Of a DNA stretch of 64,000 bases, positions 36,765-48,689 are shown one piece after another (within the stretch, counting starts at the first letter, position 1; every line of letters starts with the position of its first letter). The stretch comes from Xiphydria camelus (lineage: Eukaryota > Arthropoda > Insecta > Hymenoptera > Xiphydriidae), in NCBI GenBank assembly GCA_963678675.1, contig OY783200.1, forward strand, positions 23,574,190-23,638,189, read 5' to 3'. A program made the position numbers and the translations under genes. The notes under the pieces are model-generated. The model was given only the letters and a program-made list of their open reading frames with translations. It searched no databases and was not told where the DNA came from.

Positions 36765-37262
36765 TCTGCACTGCGAAAAGAAAAATTGGTTGAATCGACT
36801 TATTTGGTTTGAATTATTTCAAGCATTTCAGTGCTTTGTTAATTTGGATAATTGTATTCAATCTAATACCTGTTCATTCAGAACTAATATAGATTTAATC
36901 GCTACAAGTAGTTACTACAATTTTACACAATCAGTTCCCCATATATCATATGAAGCTAAACTTACTCGCCAGGAAAAAACTCGAGTCACTATTATCTCAT
37001 TATCCATGAGCTTTTGGCCAATAAAATATTATATCGATGTAGGCCAAAAGTTCATAAATAATGAGATAATAGTGATTCGAATTTTCTTTCTTGGTGAGTA
37101 AATTTAGCATCATATGGTATGACTATTTATGTGCAGTTGGACCAAATTAGTATTTTTTTTTAGTGTGACTAATATCTACTCACACTATAAATATTTTTCT
37201 TTTGACTAACTTAAACCAATTAAATCTTTCAACCAAATTTTTCTCTCAGTCCGAGAGATCTT
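36765..37262. repeat. Family E element interrupted by a family F foldback
   Basis: The outer arms AAAAATTGGTTGAATCG (36781) and AACCAAATTTTTCTCTCAGT (37232-37250) are an inverted pair of the E type. Between them, 36947-37118 matches family F, so F appears to have inserted into E. Confidence 0.6.
36947..37118. repeat. Family F foldback, copy 2 (well-preserved hairpin)
   Basis: GAAGCTAAACTTACTCGCCA... ACTATTATCTCATTATCCATG, then AGCTTTTGGCC on the left arm. The right arm is GGCCAAAAGTTCATAAATAATGAGATAATAG, TTTCTTTCTTGGTGAGTAAATTTAGC. The arms are about 70 bp and the loop is short. Confidence 0.75.
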
Positions 37263-37701
37263 AACTCGGACTTTATCAATTTTAGATCTACCGCGAATCT
37301 TGAGACGGTGGAGAAATTCATTTCCAGAAGAAAGTTTCCACTGAAAGGATTGACAATGCCTGGAAAATTGCCGCTGACGTTTCGACGAACGAGAAGCTCC
37401 ATTAAGCTCTATGAAGATCGCGCTTATTCGAGCGATCTCTTCCGCCTTCATCGGATTTAATAAACCCCCTTCTCGTTCACCTCGCGCAGCAGATCCGACC
37501 GAGAAGTTATCGCGCCCTCGCGATGCCATCCAGCTATTTCCACCGGAAGACGACGAAGAGCTAACCGTATTGCTGAGAGAATTCCGCGAGGAGTTCGCGA
37601 AGTAGAAGCTTTCAACTTCCGGTGTTTGCGACAAGACCACGTCGCGACTCTCGATCCCGAAGCCAGTGTGTTCTCCGCTGGCACTCTGAAAGCTGAGAGT
37701 C

Positions 37702-38147
37702 CGAGTAAAAAAAATTTGTGATACCGATTTGATAAAAATACGATAAAAAATAAATCATTCTCAATGTGATCGAAATAACGATAACGCCTCATTACTTTGT
37801 CACCCAAATAACACGAATAGTCAAAATAATGTTACTGACTGAATGACGTCATTTTTTTTCGTCAAAATGACATCAAAATGTCTTTCGGAAATGAGAAGAA
37901 ATGATATAATCTCATTATTTGGTCATTTCTGAAAGATGTTTCATGTTATTTTGACAACGAGAAATGATGTCATTCAGTGAGTGACATTATTTTGACTGAA
38001 GCGTGTTGCTTGGGTACCGATGAGATAAAAAAATGAGCCACACTGGGATCATAGCGTTCTTATTCTTCGGGTCATTTTTCGACCTCATCGAGAATGAGCT
38101 ACTCTCGATCATATTTCAATCAAATCGTCATCAAATTATTTTACTCG
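37702..38147. repeat. Family D foldback split by a family A insertion
   Basis: The left end CGAGTAAAAAAAATTTGTGAT and the right end TTATTTTACTCG are D termini. The left arm stops near 37775, family A occupies 37802-38015, and the D right half resumes with GATGAGATAAAAAAATGAGCC. Part of the D centre is missing. Confidence 0.7.
37802..38015. repeat. Family A element, copy 6 (inside family D)
   Basis: ACCCAAATAACACGAATAGTC at the left mirrors GACTGAAGCGTGTTGCTTGGGT at the right. TGACGTCA is at 37844-37851. The inner arms TCAAAATGACATCAAAATG and CATTTCTGAAAGATGTTTCA are well preserved. Confidence 0.8.
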
Positions 38148-38772
38148 AAGGAAAAAGCTCGGCGACATTCGGTGATTGAATCTCAAAACTTGTGCCTTGT
38201 GACAATTTCCCGATGCGATTTTCAAAGTCGATAACTCGGCTCAAGCTCGAGTCTACGTGGAAGGTAAAAAAGCATCGCGGATGGGTGTAGGCTGGGACCC
38301 GAGAGGGGAAGAGGGGTCGGGGGTCGTTCGACGGACAACTTGGGGAGTTTAAGCTTTTCAAAGAGTACTCGGTTGACGGGCGTAGCGGGAAGGACGGCGG
38401 AGAAAGGAGTAGACGCGGAAGACTTTGAAATTCGCACGCCTGGATGGTCACACCGAGCTCGTTTAATATCATTTCCCGCCTCTCGCTTGCCAACCCTCTT
38501 CAGTCAACGTATATTACGAAATAGGTAGACAGAGATCGTTATTACAGCCCGATGTCGACGAGATAGCTACTTCTCGTCGCGCACGCGGTATTATACTCGT
38601 TTTACGTCGACTCGCCCCGTCGTTTATCATCGCGTGTAACGCGTGGAGTCTAATGATGTGTGACGCGAATTGGAGTCCCTTTGACGCGGCTCTTATTTAC
38701 GCGAGACGCGAGTTTCGCGTGGAGTGGAGAGGGATGCTTTTTTTTCGAGTGGTACGATCGATGCTCTCTGGC

Positions 38773-38956
38773 CGAGCAATACACTTTAGTCAAAATAATG
38801 TCACTCGCTGAATGATGTCGTTTTTTTTTTGTTAAAATGGCATGAAAGGTCTTTGAGAAGTAACGAAATAACGAGGTTTGATATCATTTTGGTATAATAT
38901 AAAAAAAATTGACGCCATTCAGTGAGTGACGTTTTGACGAAAGTGTGTTACTTGGG
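38773..38956. repeat. Family A element, copy 7
   Basis: CGAGCAATACACTTTAGTCA at the left mirrors TGACGAAAGTGTGTTACTTG at the right. CACTCGCTGAATGATGTCG pairs with GACGCCATTCAGTGAGTGAC. There is a long T-run in the left arm. Confidence 0.75.
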
Positions 38957-39918
38957 TGATTTACCATTAACACATCGTAATATGCATTTTTATGGAAATT
39001 AGTTCCAGATAAACTTGAATAATAAATATGAGGACACAATACAATTTCAGAAAAGTATTGACAATCTGATCTCTTAAAAAAGTCCCGATTCACGTCCACC
39101 TGTAGCAATTAATCATACATACATATCATGATCAAGAAATGGCATAACTTTCATATCGACCCAGGTAGAAAAAAATGGCGATATACAAAAAGCTGACCAA
39201 TTGGTTTAATAAAAGGTTTACGATTTCGCATACGAAATCTGCGAGAAACCGTTCCCCTTTCCCCGATTCCAGACGTCCTCAGAGCACGTCTCGAACGAAA
39301 GGAGGGCGGCCAGGATCTCAAGGACGCCGCTCGAAAGTGGGACGGGAAAAGGTGCCGCTGCCTCGCCGAGGTATCATCCGCGTGTATCGCGGAAATCGGA
39401 AGAGGGAGAGGAAGGACCCGGCCCAACCATCGACTGGAGCTTATCCCGACCCCTGGAGTCGTTGGACGCGTCACGAAGACGCGGTCCGTTAATTAAAACA
39501 GGGAATTCGACGGTAATCCAATTTCTATCGGCTTATCGATCGTTCCAGGGAGGAAAAAGAGCGTCCAGCTTCAATTTCGATTTTATCGCCCAAGAGGAAA
39601 TTCACCCCGGACTCCGTTTTCCGAGGCAATTTACCTTCGTTCGCTCGACGATCGGCGAAAGGAGTGTTGCCGATTTTTGGAAGCGCGTACATAAACGGTC
39701 CGATGGGGTATGTAAATCGTGTGAAGTAGCGAAGCGTGTCTTTCGCGGGGACGTCCTCGAATCGGAGGAGAAAGGAGGAAAGGGTGGGGCAGAGTGGAGG
39801 AACGTGTCGGATGATCGAACCCATAACGGTGTGAGATGCTGTGTGTATCCTGGAGTCCATCTCGGGGATTAATTCCACGGGAAGAAGGCATCGATGGTCG
39901 TTGATGGTTTATTCTTAC

Positions 39919-40050
39919 CTTGAATAATCTCAAGATATTGGCGACCATGATTGAGACGACGCTGAACGAAGCTCCTATCACTCCGGTTACCGGTTTGTGC
40001 GGCACGAACACGGGTGGCTTTCCGTTGTCGCACTTGTACTCCGACATGTC
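39919..40050 (-). CDS. mGluR exon 3: lobe 1, inter-subunit cysteine and Ser contact
   Basis: The exon encodes residues 125-168 (44 codons, phase 0 at both ends). The acceptor is strong (CTTTCTATTTTTCAG) and the donor is AAG|GTAAGAAT. Visible motifs are [20 protein letters not shown] and [13 protein letters not shown]. The Cys of YKCDNG (about residue 131) sits where mGluRs carry the cysteine that links the two protomers of the dimer. The second Ser of GASFS (about 154) aligns with the ligand-binding Ser of mGlu1. The [19 protein letters not shown] block is the clearest group III-like signature, since group II receptors have GGSYSxVSIQVANLLRLFQ at this place. Confidence 0.95.
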
Positions 40051-40184
40051 CTGAAAAATAGAAAGAGGACGACGAGATGTAGTCCTACCGACGATAACTG
40101 GCGTTCGAGGACTCGGTTTTTCCGCGCCGAGAGAAATGATTCGGTCTTTCCAAAAAAAAAAGTTTTTCTTCTAGACGCACTTTT

Positions 40185-40285
40185 AACTTGAAAAAAAAAA
40201 GCCATTACATATCAATCAACCTAATATTTGAAAGCCGTTCGTAATCCAAAAATTTAGTTAAACGAAACGAGTTTTTTCCTCAATG
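40185..40285. repeat. Family E fragment
   Basis: AACTTGAAAAAAAAAAGCC at the left, AATCCAAAAATTTAGTTAAACG and GTTTTTTCCTCAATGCGGTG at the right match the terminal blocks of family E. The centre is short. Confidence 0.45.
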
Positions 40286-41098
40286 CGGTGTGAAATTTGA
40301 AGACCCGTCAGATTTCAAAGAGGCCACAGACGCGTTGTCGTGCCACGAGAGATACTTCGGAATATAGAGCACGGCTAACCGACTCAAACGGCTCGTTTTC
40401 CATTATCCGTGATCGGTGAGTCGCTGTATAATTGATACACGTGTATATGGATCGTAACGGAGGATTTATCGAGTGCTTCCCATCGGCAGTACATCAATTC
40501 ACGTACATACGATTGTCATCTATTTTATGGCGGCCGCTAATGAACCTCGAGGACAATATTGCTGGTCGTCCTACATTTCCCAGGATGCGAACATTCTCCC
40601 GTCGCGAAGATCAACGCAGATATGGAGCTGCGAAGTGAATGAAAATTGAATAGAAATCGAATGAAATCAATTTCACCGGAAACGTCGACGATATCGATCC
40701 ACGTTTCGCAATCTCCTGCACTTCTCTCGCGGCGCGCCGGAGTGCTTCGCATCGAAAAAATCTTCCCCCGTGTGAATAATGCATCCGGGATTCACCCCCG
40801 CCTTTCCGTCGAAGTGATAATTGCGCGTCCATCGGATGCTGCGAGGGGCGAGGCGCCTCTCGATCGGGAGATGAAATCCCGGCCGGGATGCACGCAGCTT
40901 CCGCGCGGTGCAGGCGAACCACGAAGACTCCGGCGGACAGGGGATCCTTCACCCCGCTGCTGTAGCCGTTCGAGTCGAACTCTCGCTTCTACTTTCGACT
41001 CGTCCGGCCGTGGAAGACTCGGCGAATTTTCCCGGAGTTACACGGCCATTTGTCGCCAAGTTTTTGACACCGCCGTACTTGCGCGCCGAGCGAAGTTG

Positions 41099-41128
41099 CC
41101 GTCGTCGTCGTCGTCGTCGTCGTCGTCG
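41099..41128. repeat. (GTC)n trinucleotide microsatellite
   Basis: About ten GTC repeats. They create the poly-Ser stretch of a spurious 220-codon plus-strand ORF. Confidence 0.92.
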
Positions 41129-41334
41129 GCGACGAAGTATTCTCCCCTCTCGGTGATCTCCTTCCGGCTTCCCTCTTCGCTATTCGAACCGGGAAGAGTT
41201 ATCCGATTGTTTGTTTTGTACGCTCATAAGTTTTGGCGTAGCGAAAAAATCCGGTCGTACGTCGTGGAAGCAACTGACCCACCCCGGCCAAATTTCTATT
41301 TGCTCTAGTAACTCCGGCGGTAGTTTTGCACACT

Positions 41335-41760
41335 GAGAGAAAAATTTCGTAGACTCGACTGATCGATTATTTGTACATTTTACGAATTGAATATTTTATT
41401 CACTCAAGTGATATTTAGTTGTCCCAAAAAAATATCTTGTCAGTTCAGAGCTAATGAAATATTTTTCGAGACAAGTGAATGTTATTTAGCACCGAGTGAA
41501 CGTCTATTTATATATTACCAGCAAAATATTTTATTGGCTCAAGTAGATAAACATTAATAAACTTGAGCTGATATTATAAGTATTACTTAGAATGAAAATC
41601 AAACGTTTATTTGTATATCGCCGATTAAATATTTTATTCGTTCACAAGCAATATTTATTTCCCCCAAAAAATATTTTATCAGCTCCTGTCCGTAAACATT
41701 AATAAACTCGAGCCAATAAAACATTTAGTTAACAATCTGCAGAAAAAACCGTTTAGTTGA
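41335..41760. repeat. E-like AT-rich repeat, internally repeated
   Basis: It starts CACTGAGAGAAAAATTTCG. ATATTTTATT(C/G)G.(T/C)TCA(C/A)A(A/G)... occurs three times, and GTAAACATTAATAAACT(C/T)GAGC occurs twice (about 41546 and 41692). The right end is GCAGAAAAAACCGTTTAG. It is related to 20490-20790. Confidence 0.55.
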
Positions 41761-43118
41761 TTGCTTCGTTCGTTACATCGTCTCGCGCGTCGACTAAACG
41801 CGGTGATCGATCGTCGACTGGACTCCAAATGCGGGGAGAACGAGAGATCAATGATTTTTGTCCGCGCTGTCGCTCGATTTGAAAACGTCCCTCCGCGAGA
41901 CGTGCGTGTGGCGGGGTTGAAAAATTACCCTCGCAGCTTAAAAGCTCTCGCCTCCTTTATCTCGAGCCAAGGTATCGTCTGGTATTCATCGCAGCCAACG
42001 TCCCGTCCTCTCCCTTCCCTTCCGCTTTCGCAGCTTCCGCGCAAATCGATATCGACGATTCTCTTCGCCACGGCGCCCCGCCGAAGGGAGCGACTACCGG
42101 AAGGGTGTTATCCAGAAGGGTCGCTTCTTCCTCTCATCCGGTTTTCGAGGTTCCTCTAAAAATATCACGAGAGCTTCGCCTCTTTCCACGAAGGTGCTGA
42201 AGTATTAACGCCGCTCGGATTACTTCGCAACCTCCTGCAATTTTCACGGCACTTTCTATTCGTCACTCGTGAAGCTCCTCAATGCACCGTGCACCACGAC
42301 GACGAGGGGATGAAATCCAATAAGAAAAGAAGTGGCAATTCGAACGATAAACGTCACCGAATTGGAAATAGTGACGCTTTGATATCGATCGCAGCTGCTC
42401 TCCCCTCTCTTCTTGGAAAACGCGGGGGTGGGTGTCAAGTGGGGTGGGAGGAAATGAGTTACCGACGTAAGGGGGCGAGAAGGAGTATTCGCGGACGTCG
42501 TATTTTGTTTTTAACCAGCCCCGACCGGCTGGACATGGAAGGGGAAAAAACAGGGAGGGTCGGCGGAGTTTGACCAAACGGTTTTTTATCTCCTGTGTGC
42601 GTCGTTCCCTCTTCTTTTACAGCGTCCTACGCCGCGAGCGTTATATTGAATTCGAATGACCAGCGGCAGCCGGGGAAGACAATGGTACGACTCCGTTTCG
42701 ATGGTTTACTTCGGGGTGGAATAACGTGGCTGCGGCGGAGGGGATTCTTGGTATTCCTAAACTGTCTTCCCTCCGCGGGAGGCTGTCGAAACTTTCCAAT
42801 AAATCCTTCGGACGCTCGTGGACAGGCGCCGTATGGGTTCCGTGTACACCGATAGGATATTGTCGTCCTTTTCGGCACTATTGGCTCATCGACTTCGGTT
42901 CCCCTTTCTAGCGTCTGATCCCGATGATGGAAACGAACTGTCAGTCCCTCCTTCGACGGATTTTCGATACGACGGTGCTCTTCTGCCTCGTTGAAACGGT
43001 TTTATACCAGGGCTTCTGTGAGAGATAACGTTCTGGCGATATGAGCAACAGAATTTGTAGTTTGCTGGACCATCTTCGTGTAATTATACGATGGTTACTA
43101 ATTCTGATGAAAAAAAAA

Positions 43119-43361
43119 AAGTCCCTGACATTTCTCTGACGATCTCGAAAAGTTTGCCGGTCAAACCATCAGATTTACGAGGAAGCAAAAATAATTTTTG
43201 TTCCGAGAAAAATCGGGAAAACTTAATTAAGAGGATAAATTTCGAAATTTCAATTTCTGTATTTTCGCGGACGAGCATTTAATTCCCTGACGTTCCCTTA
43301 ATTTTCCTGATGCACTCAAAATTCCCTGACATTTCTAGGGGTTATCCCTGACAGTGGCTAC
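43119..43361. repeat. Family J: scattered TTCCCTGACATTTC repeats
   Basis: GTCCCTGACATTTCTCTGAC, AATTCCCTGACGTTCCC, AAAATTCCCTGACATTTCT and TATCCCTGACAG recur at irregular spacing. A smaller cluster is near 24755-24810. The repeat flanks a short foldback (AAATTTCGAAATTTC). Confidence 0.5.
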
Positions 43362-43371
43362 CTTGAATTAT

Positions 43372-43590
43372 AGATCAAATATGATCTTATATGATCAAAT
43401 ATGATCGCTTTATCAGATATGATTGTATACCTATATATCTAGATCTCAATAAAGTTTAAAACTTTGGATTTCATTGTGTCAAATCCTATCTGCATGTGCA
43501 TAATCATATTTAAGTTTTCATATATATTCAACTAAAGGCAAATCTCAGATCCGATTGTACCCAATTACATATGACCATACATGATTCTAC
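43372..43590. repeat. Family C AT-rich element, copy 2
   Basis: AAATATGATCTTATATGATC, AGATATGATTGTATACC and, at the other side, AGATCCGATTGTACCCAATTACATATGACC. It shares TGATCATA words with 10845-11055. Confidence 0.5.
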
Positions 43591-44514
43591 ATAAACAATT
43601 TTTCTCGGGAAAATTCCGCCGACCATTGCGGACTTTCAAGGACAACTTCGCAAGAAAGAAGAAATCCCAAAGTAGAGTCCCGGAGCGACTGGCTCTATAA
43701 ATTTCGGAAAATATCGGCCGCCATCAATCTTTCATCACATCTCCCTCCACCCCTCGAGCTCGGACAATGCGATCAGTCCTGACACTTGCCCGCGACCACT
43801 TTATCGACCACTTCCGTCCTACAACCCGATTCTTCTCGGCGTGGGCAAAGAAATGATATTAGCGTGGAAGTCCATAAATTCAGAATTCGGTGAATGTGTG
43901 CGCGCGCGCGGCCGATGGTCGGGGACCCCGGGAGAAGGCAGATGGAACGGGGGATGATGCAGGGGCGCGAGCATATCGCTCTGCTGGAAGAATACTCTTC
44001 TTCGGCCGATTCCCGCGGAGGGAGAAATGGGAAATGTAGGGTAGCAACGCGATTCCCGCGCCTCCCTCTTCCAGTCGACTCGCCTTTGCGCGGCCCCAAG
44101 CCGAGCGGAAGAAGCCTCGCGGAGACGACGAAAGAATACGTTACGAGGAAAAGTCTCGCGCAAACGTGACTGCCGCTGGAGAGCTCGGCGCGGAGCGAGT
44201 CGATGGGGTTGGACGTGCGGAAATCGCTTGGGGAGGCTGGCGAGCGACGAGAGCGAAAGAGAGAAATAGAGAAGGAGGGAGCGTCGAAGAGGAAGACGTC
44301 TTGGTTTCGAGCGAGCGTCAAACGCTGAAGAAGATTATTGTGAAAACGGCGAGAAATATTGCTGTGGAGGAAATTCGTTTAGCCGCTGAGCAGCGATATG
44401 ATTGATTTCCGCGGTAATACGATTTCCCGTTGCACTTACACCTCCGACTGCTGCAGTAATATTTCTCGCTGTCGCCGTTACGCGTCAGAAGTATCGCGGC
44501 GTCACCCGAGTACA

Positions 44515-44720
44515 CTGTAAAAAAAGTGTGTATTTTTTTAACGTACTATTATGTATCGAGCTTTTTTCCAATACGTGATTATGAAAATTAACATATTTCC
44601 TTATGAAATTGCACTTACAAATTTCACAACGAAATATATTAATTTTCATAATCACGTATTGAATGAAAGCTCAATACACGATAATTGTATTAAATTTAAT
44701 ACACATTTTTTTTTTACAGA
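44515..44720. repeat. 205-bp foldback with arms of about 45 bp
   Basis: ATCGAGCTTTTTTCCAATACGTGATTATG at 44553 pairs with CATAATCACGTATTGAATGAAAGCTC at 44646. The core AAAATTAACATATTTCC pairs with GAAATATATTAATTTT. The outer CACTGTAAAAAAAGTGTG resembles the start of other foldbacks. It is non-coding. Confidence 0.7.
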
Positions 44721-45349
44721 GAGCGTACGAATTTATCTTCTCGCCGCGCGAGCGGAACGATTTTCAAACAGATGGTACCGCTGAAAAGATTGAACCCAGA
44801 AATTCGCGAGCCCCGCTACTCGTATCTCGAGATCTAATTTCAAAAGGACCACCGGCATATCGTCTTGAGATAATTTCTCCCGAACTCGGGGTCGGCGATA
44901 CTTCCTTGCGCTTCTTCGGGGATCCTAATCTGGTTTCCATTTACACGGCGAGGGACGCGAAGGACCGTGCGGGTGTGCATTGGGGGTTCAGCGGAGCGTG
45001 CACGCCTGCAAAGTCCCCGTTTATCCTACGTTTCACTGTTCGCGTCATATTAGCCGCGAGGAGTTCACTGTGCGCGTCGCGGTCCTAATTAAAGCGGCAG
45101 TTTCGTCCCGGCTGGCCTAGCCCCGGTAAAATGTGTAGCATATTACGACGTACGTTTAGACGAGGAGACCGCTAATGTTAAAGGACCGGGGGGACGCTAA
45201 ACTTTATGACTTTCGCGGCAGCAATTCCGGCGCGGGTCGTAAAGCAATCCCCTCCGTTCGTAGACGTTTCTTTTGGTGTCGCGTAAGAAATAACGATTAG
45301 GTGCTACTGAGCGATATTTCGCGGCTGGCTGCCGGAAGAGAGATAAACT

Positions 45350-45830
45350 GGATTGCGAAAATCGTAAATGTATTGACGAGCTTTCAAAGGATAATCGAGA
45401 TAACGATAAATCCATGATAGAAGACACATTTTCCTTGCACATAAAATCATGGATATTTTGTATTTGTTTTTAAACATATTGACCGAATAATTGTGGTTTT
45501 CGAAAATCGGCGTGAAACGATACATATGATGGGATGGTCGAGCAAGCGATCCAAAAGATTTCGATTTTTCAAAAAAAAAAAATGGAAATCTCTGGAATCG
45601 AGTTATCGGCCAATCTTTCTTGTGTATTTTTTCCTGCTGGTTCCGAAAATCGTGGACATAATGAGGCACTCTCAAATGAACACAAAGATATCGATGGTTT
45701 TCTGCAAAAAAAAATCTCTAGTAGATATCGGCCTAATAACCGCGCTTTTCTTAATCAGCAAAAATATATATATATAAGCTAGAGAGTGCTCGAGCGAGCG
45801 ATTTCAGAGATGTCGATTTTTGGTAAAATC
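45350..45830. repeat. Family B array, diverged
   Basis: TTTCGAAAATCGGCGTGAAACG, ATGGGATGGTCGAGCAAGCG, TGGAAATCTCTGGAATCGAG, GCTGGTTCCGAAAATCG and GATATCGATGGTTTTCTGC appear in B order. It ends GAGCGATTTCAGAGATGTCG. There are at least one and a half units. Confidence 0.65.
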
Positions 45831-47024
45831 GTAAGGGTAATATTATGAATACACGACTCGCCCCAATTTCTTCCCGCTCCATGAATTCGGAATCTGATTC
45901 GTTTCATCGCGTATAGGGCGGACGGGAAAGTTCGTTCCATAGAAAGTACACATTGAGTCGAGATGCCAAGAGCCACTCGCAATCAGACAACTATTCCCAA
46001 AAGCAGAAAGAGATCAAGGAAATCCACCGGGATGAACATTCCCCGTCCCCCAAAATTTTACGAATGCCTACGTCAACAAGAGATCTCCAGATTTCACTTG
46101 ACAAGAAAGCCCTGGCATCAGCTCATGAAGGGCCTAACAATTTCTTTCGACACTCGAAACGCCGGACTCTCCCGTGGACCGCCACCCGTCCGTCATTGTC
46201 ACGAAGTAACCAGGGATGAGACACGTTAATTGAAGCTGTTTCCCCCAACCGACAATCTCCTGCGGCCTAAACCCCTAGCTCTAACCTCAGCCTCGCGATC
46301 CCTAGATACATACTTTTTCCCTCCCGGCCCTCTCCCTCAACCACCAACCAATTTAGCTCACCACATTTCCACCCCAACCCGCGTGTTGCTCCATCGAAAA
46401 CGACGCACGGTCAAATTACCGATGTTTCGAGGCGGAAGGATTCCCTGTCATTCCACTGACGCATTGAAAAGCAAGCCGGTCCGATGCTCCGAGCGAATTT
46501 CACCCTCTTAATTCCCTCGCTTCGTCGAGATGAAGTCCCACGCACCCTCGAATTCAGAAATTCTACATTCGTCGAAAGCTCGGCATCTAATCGCGTTTAA
46601 ATAAAGAGACGGCACTCTCGACCTACGCGCGTTGTTACGCTACACTCTATCCTTGTCAACCCACCCCCCCGAACGATACGGAGAGCTTCGGTGTTTGCTC
46701 GAAAACAACGGCATTTACCTTCCCCATTTATCATGCTTCGCGCGTTTGCCCGGGCTGTATTATTCATAAATGTGGCTGGCGCTCTATACGCGCGGGGAGC
46801 AACAATACGCGCGGTCAAGACTCGCCGAGGGATTCATGGTTTATGGAGAGGGATTGGCTGCGAGAGAGGTGGTCTTCGCGAAATAACCGAGCGGACGTCG
46901 AGAGTGACGCGAAAAGATGGGAAAGATATAAGGGGGATGGTCGGACATCGGAGACGAAGAAAATCGATCAACGGAGGCTGAACTTTTTCTTCGACTTCAA
47001 TAGACCGAGGAAAAGATTTCCAAG

Positions 47025-47600
47025 CGACAATCTCTCGGGCGGCCGACTAAATATATAGTTATCTCAATAAATATGTCATTAGATTAACTAAAATTTAGTT
47101 AAGGTTAAGGACTAATACTTAGTTTCTTCGAATAAATATTTGTCCAAACATTGTAACTATTTAATTTTCCATTCGAATCTCAAAATTTAGTTGAATGAAA
47201 CGATTTTTTCTCTTATTGTTAGTGCACACCGAGAAAAAGGGTCGTTTGATTTAATTGAATTTTGCGAACGACAATTTCTCTCGGGCGGCCAATAAAATAT
47301 GCAGTTATCTCGACAGATATGTAGTTTGAGCGACTAAAATTGAGTTGGGGTAACCAAATACTTGGCTGCTCCAATTGACTTTGCTTAAATAGCTACACAT
47401 TTAATTGCCCGCTCGTTAATTCAAAATTGAGTTGAATCCAACTTTTTTTTTCAGTGCAATTAACACTATAGATACTTGCATCGTTCGTCTGAGAAAAACT
47501 TTGTCGAAATTCGGATTGATTTAACAACAAACTGAATTTTATCGAATGAAACGAAACAAAATTAGTCGTTCCAATTATATACAGTTCAACGAAACGCACA
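47025..47600. repeat. Cluster of two or three family E elements
   Basis: GACAATCTCTCGGGCGGCCGAC (47029) and GACAATTTCTCTCGGGCGGCC (47271) each start an E-type body with ATATATAGTTATCTC / ATATGCAGTTATCTC, and both end in GAATCTCAAAATTTAGTTG / TTCAAAATTGAGTTG. A third, more diverged body follows to about 47600. Confidence 0.6.
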
Positions 47601-47606
47601 ATGGTT

Positions 47607-47745
47607 ACCCGAGCAACACACTTTAGTCGAAATAATGTACAATAGAAATGAGAAAATAATGATAAAACCTCATTATTTTATCATTTCTGAAAGAAAAAAA
47701 ATCCACCATTTAATGATACTAGATTGGCTAAAATTTGTTGCTTGG
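47607..47745. repeat. Family A element, copy 8 (deleted centre)
   Basis: ACCCGAGCAACACACTTTAG and TCGAAATAATG at the left mirror AGATTGGCTAAAATTTGTTGC at the right. An inner AATGAGAAAATAATGATAAAACCTC / ATTATTTTATCATTTC hairpin remains. There is no TGACGTCA. Confidence 0.7.
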
Positions 47746-48111
47746 AAACGACAAAAATTCGGTTGGAACGACAAAATTGCTTTCCCGGTGTGACCAACGC
47801 GGTGCAACTTTTTCACGGATTTTTCCTTTACGCTCGTTCCATCGATTTATGATTAATCGAGGGAAAATTTACGTCGTGCGTTTCAGATAACGGAAAACAT
47901 TATTCGATGGCACAGCTGTCGCCGCGCGAGCTATAAACCGTCAGCGATCGACGCAGCGAACCCGACAGAAATTCAATTCCCGCGGCAACTGATGCTCCAG
48001 CGCGTTAGCGAATTATTGCACGCGCAAATAATCTTGACTGCCAACGCGATTAGTTGCATAAATCGTCGCCGAACGCTCCGGTTCCGCGCCTCATTGAAAG
48101 CCCGTTTAGAT

Positions 48112-48448
48112 ACGGTCTAAAAAAATAATTCAAAAAGAATATTGTGATCTTACTGTGGCATATTTTTTATCTCATTTATGTCCATTTCTGATCATATTTT
48201 GATATACTTTCAATTCGAAAATGATATTTAAATGATATTTCATAAATTAAAAATATTCACGATACTTTCAATTTCAAATTTAAAGTCGATCAAAACGTTA
48301 TAAAAAAATCGACACAAATACGACTCGAAATAAACCACATCAAGATTGCAATATTCTTATTCTTCGGATCACAATTGGATCACATCAAGAGTAATTTATT
48401 CTGGATTATACTTTGATCACACAAATTGGCAGAAAATTTGTTTGCCCG
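48112..48448. repeat. Family D foldback, left end truncated
   Basis: ATATTGTGATCTTACTGTGG, GATCATATTTTGATATACTTTC and AAAACGTTATAAAAAAATCG, then ATTCTTATTCTTCGGATCAC and GATCACACAAATTGGC. The left outer terminus is missing and the right terminus is degenerate. Confidence 0.65.
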
Positions 48449-48529
48449 AATCACGTCTTGGTATCTCAACGAAGACATTTTCCACATGCTGTAATAGATG
48501 TGCACATTAAATAGGTATATAAAATTATT

Positions 48530-48532
<3 letters not shown>

Positions 48533-48599
<67 letters not shown>

Positions 48600-48614
48600 G
48601 AGAGAGAGGGGGGA

Positions 48615-48686
<72 letters not shown>
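48533..48686. repeat. (GA)n microsatellite, about 150 bp
   Basis: A GA run broken by ACAGAG and GGGGGAGAGGG. It is one of the longest simple repeats in the window. The Arg-Glu and Leu-Ser ORFs across it are artefacts. Confidence 0.95.
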
Positions 48687-48689
48687 GGA

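Noticed and set aside
40646..41308. 220-codon ORF on the plus strand
   Set aside because: It spans a GTC microsatellite (poly-Ser) in GC-rich DNA, overlaps an opposite-strand ORF, and has no domain.
45953..46229. Pair of overlapping plus-strand ORFs of 88 codons
   Set aside because: Two frames are open over the same bases with no motif in either.
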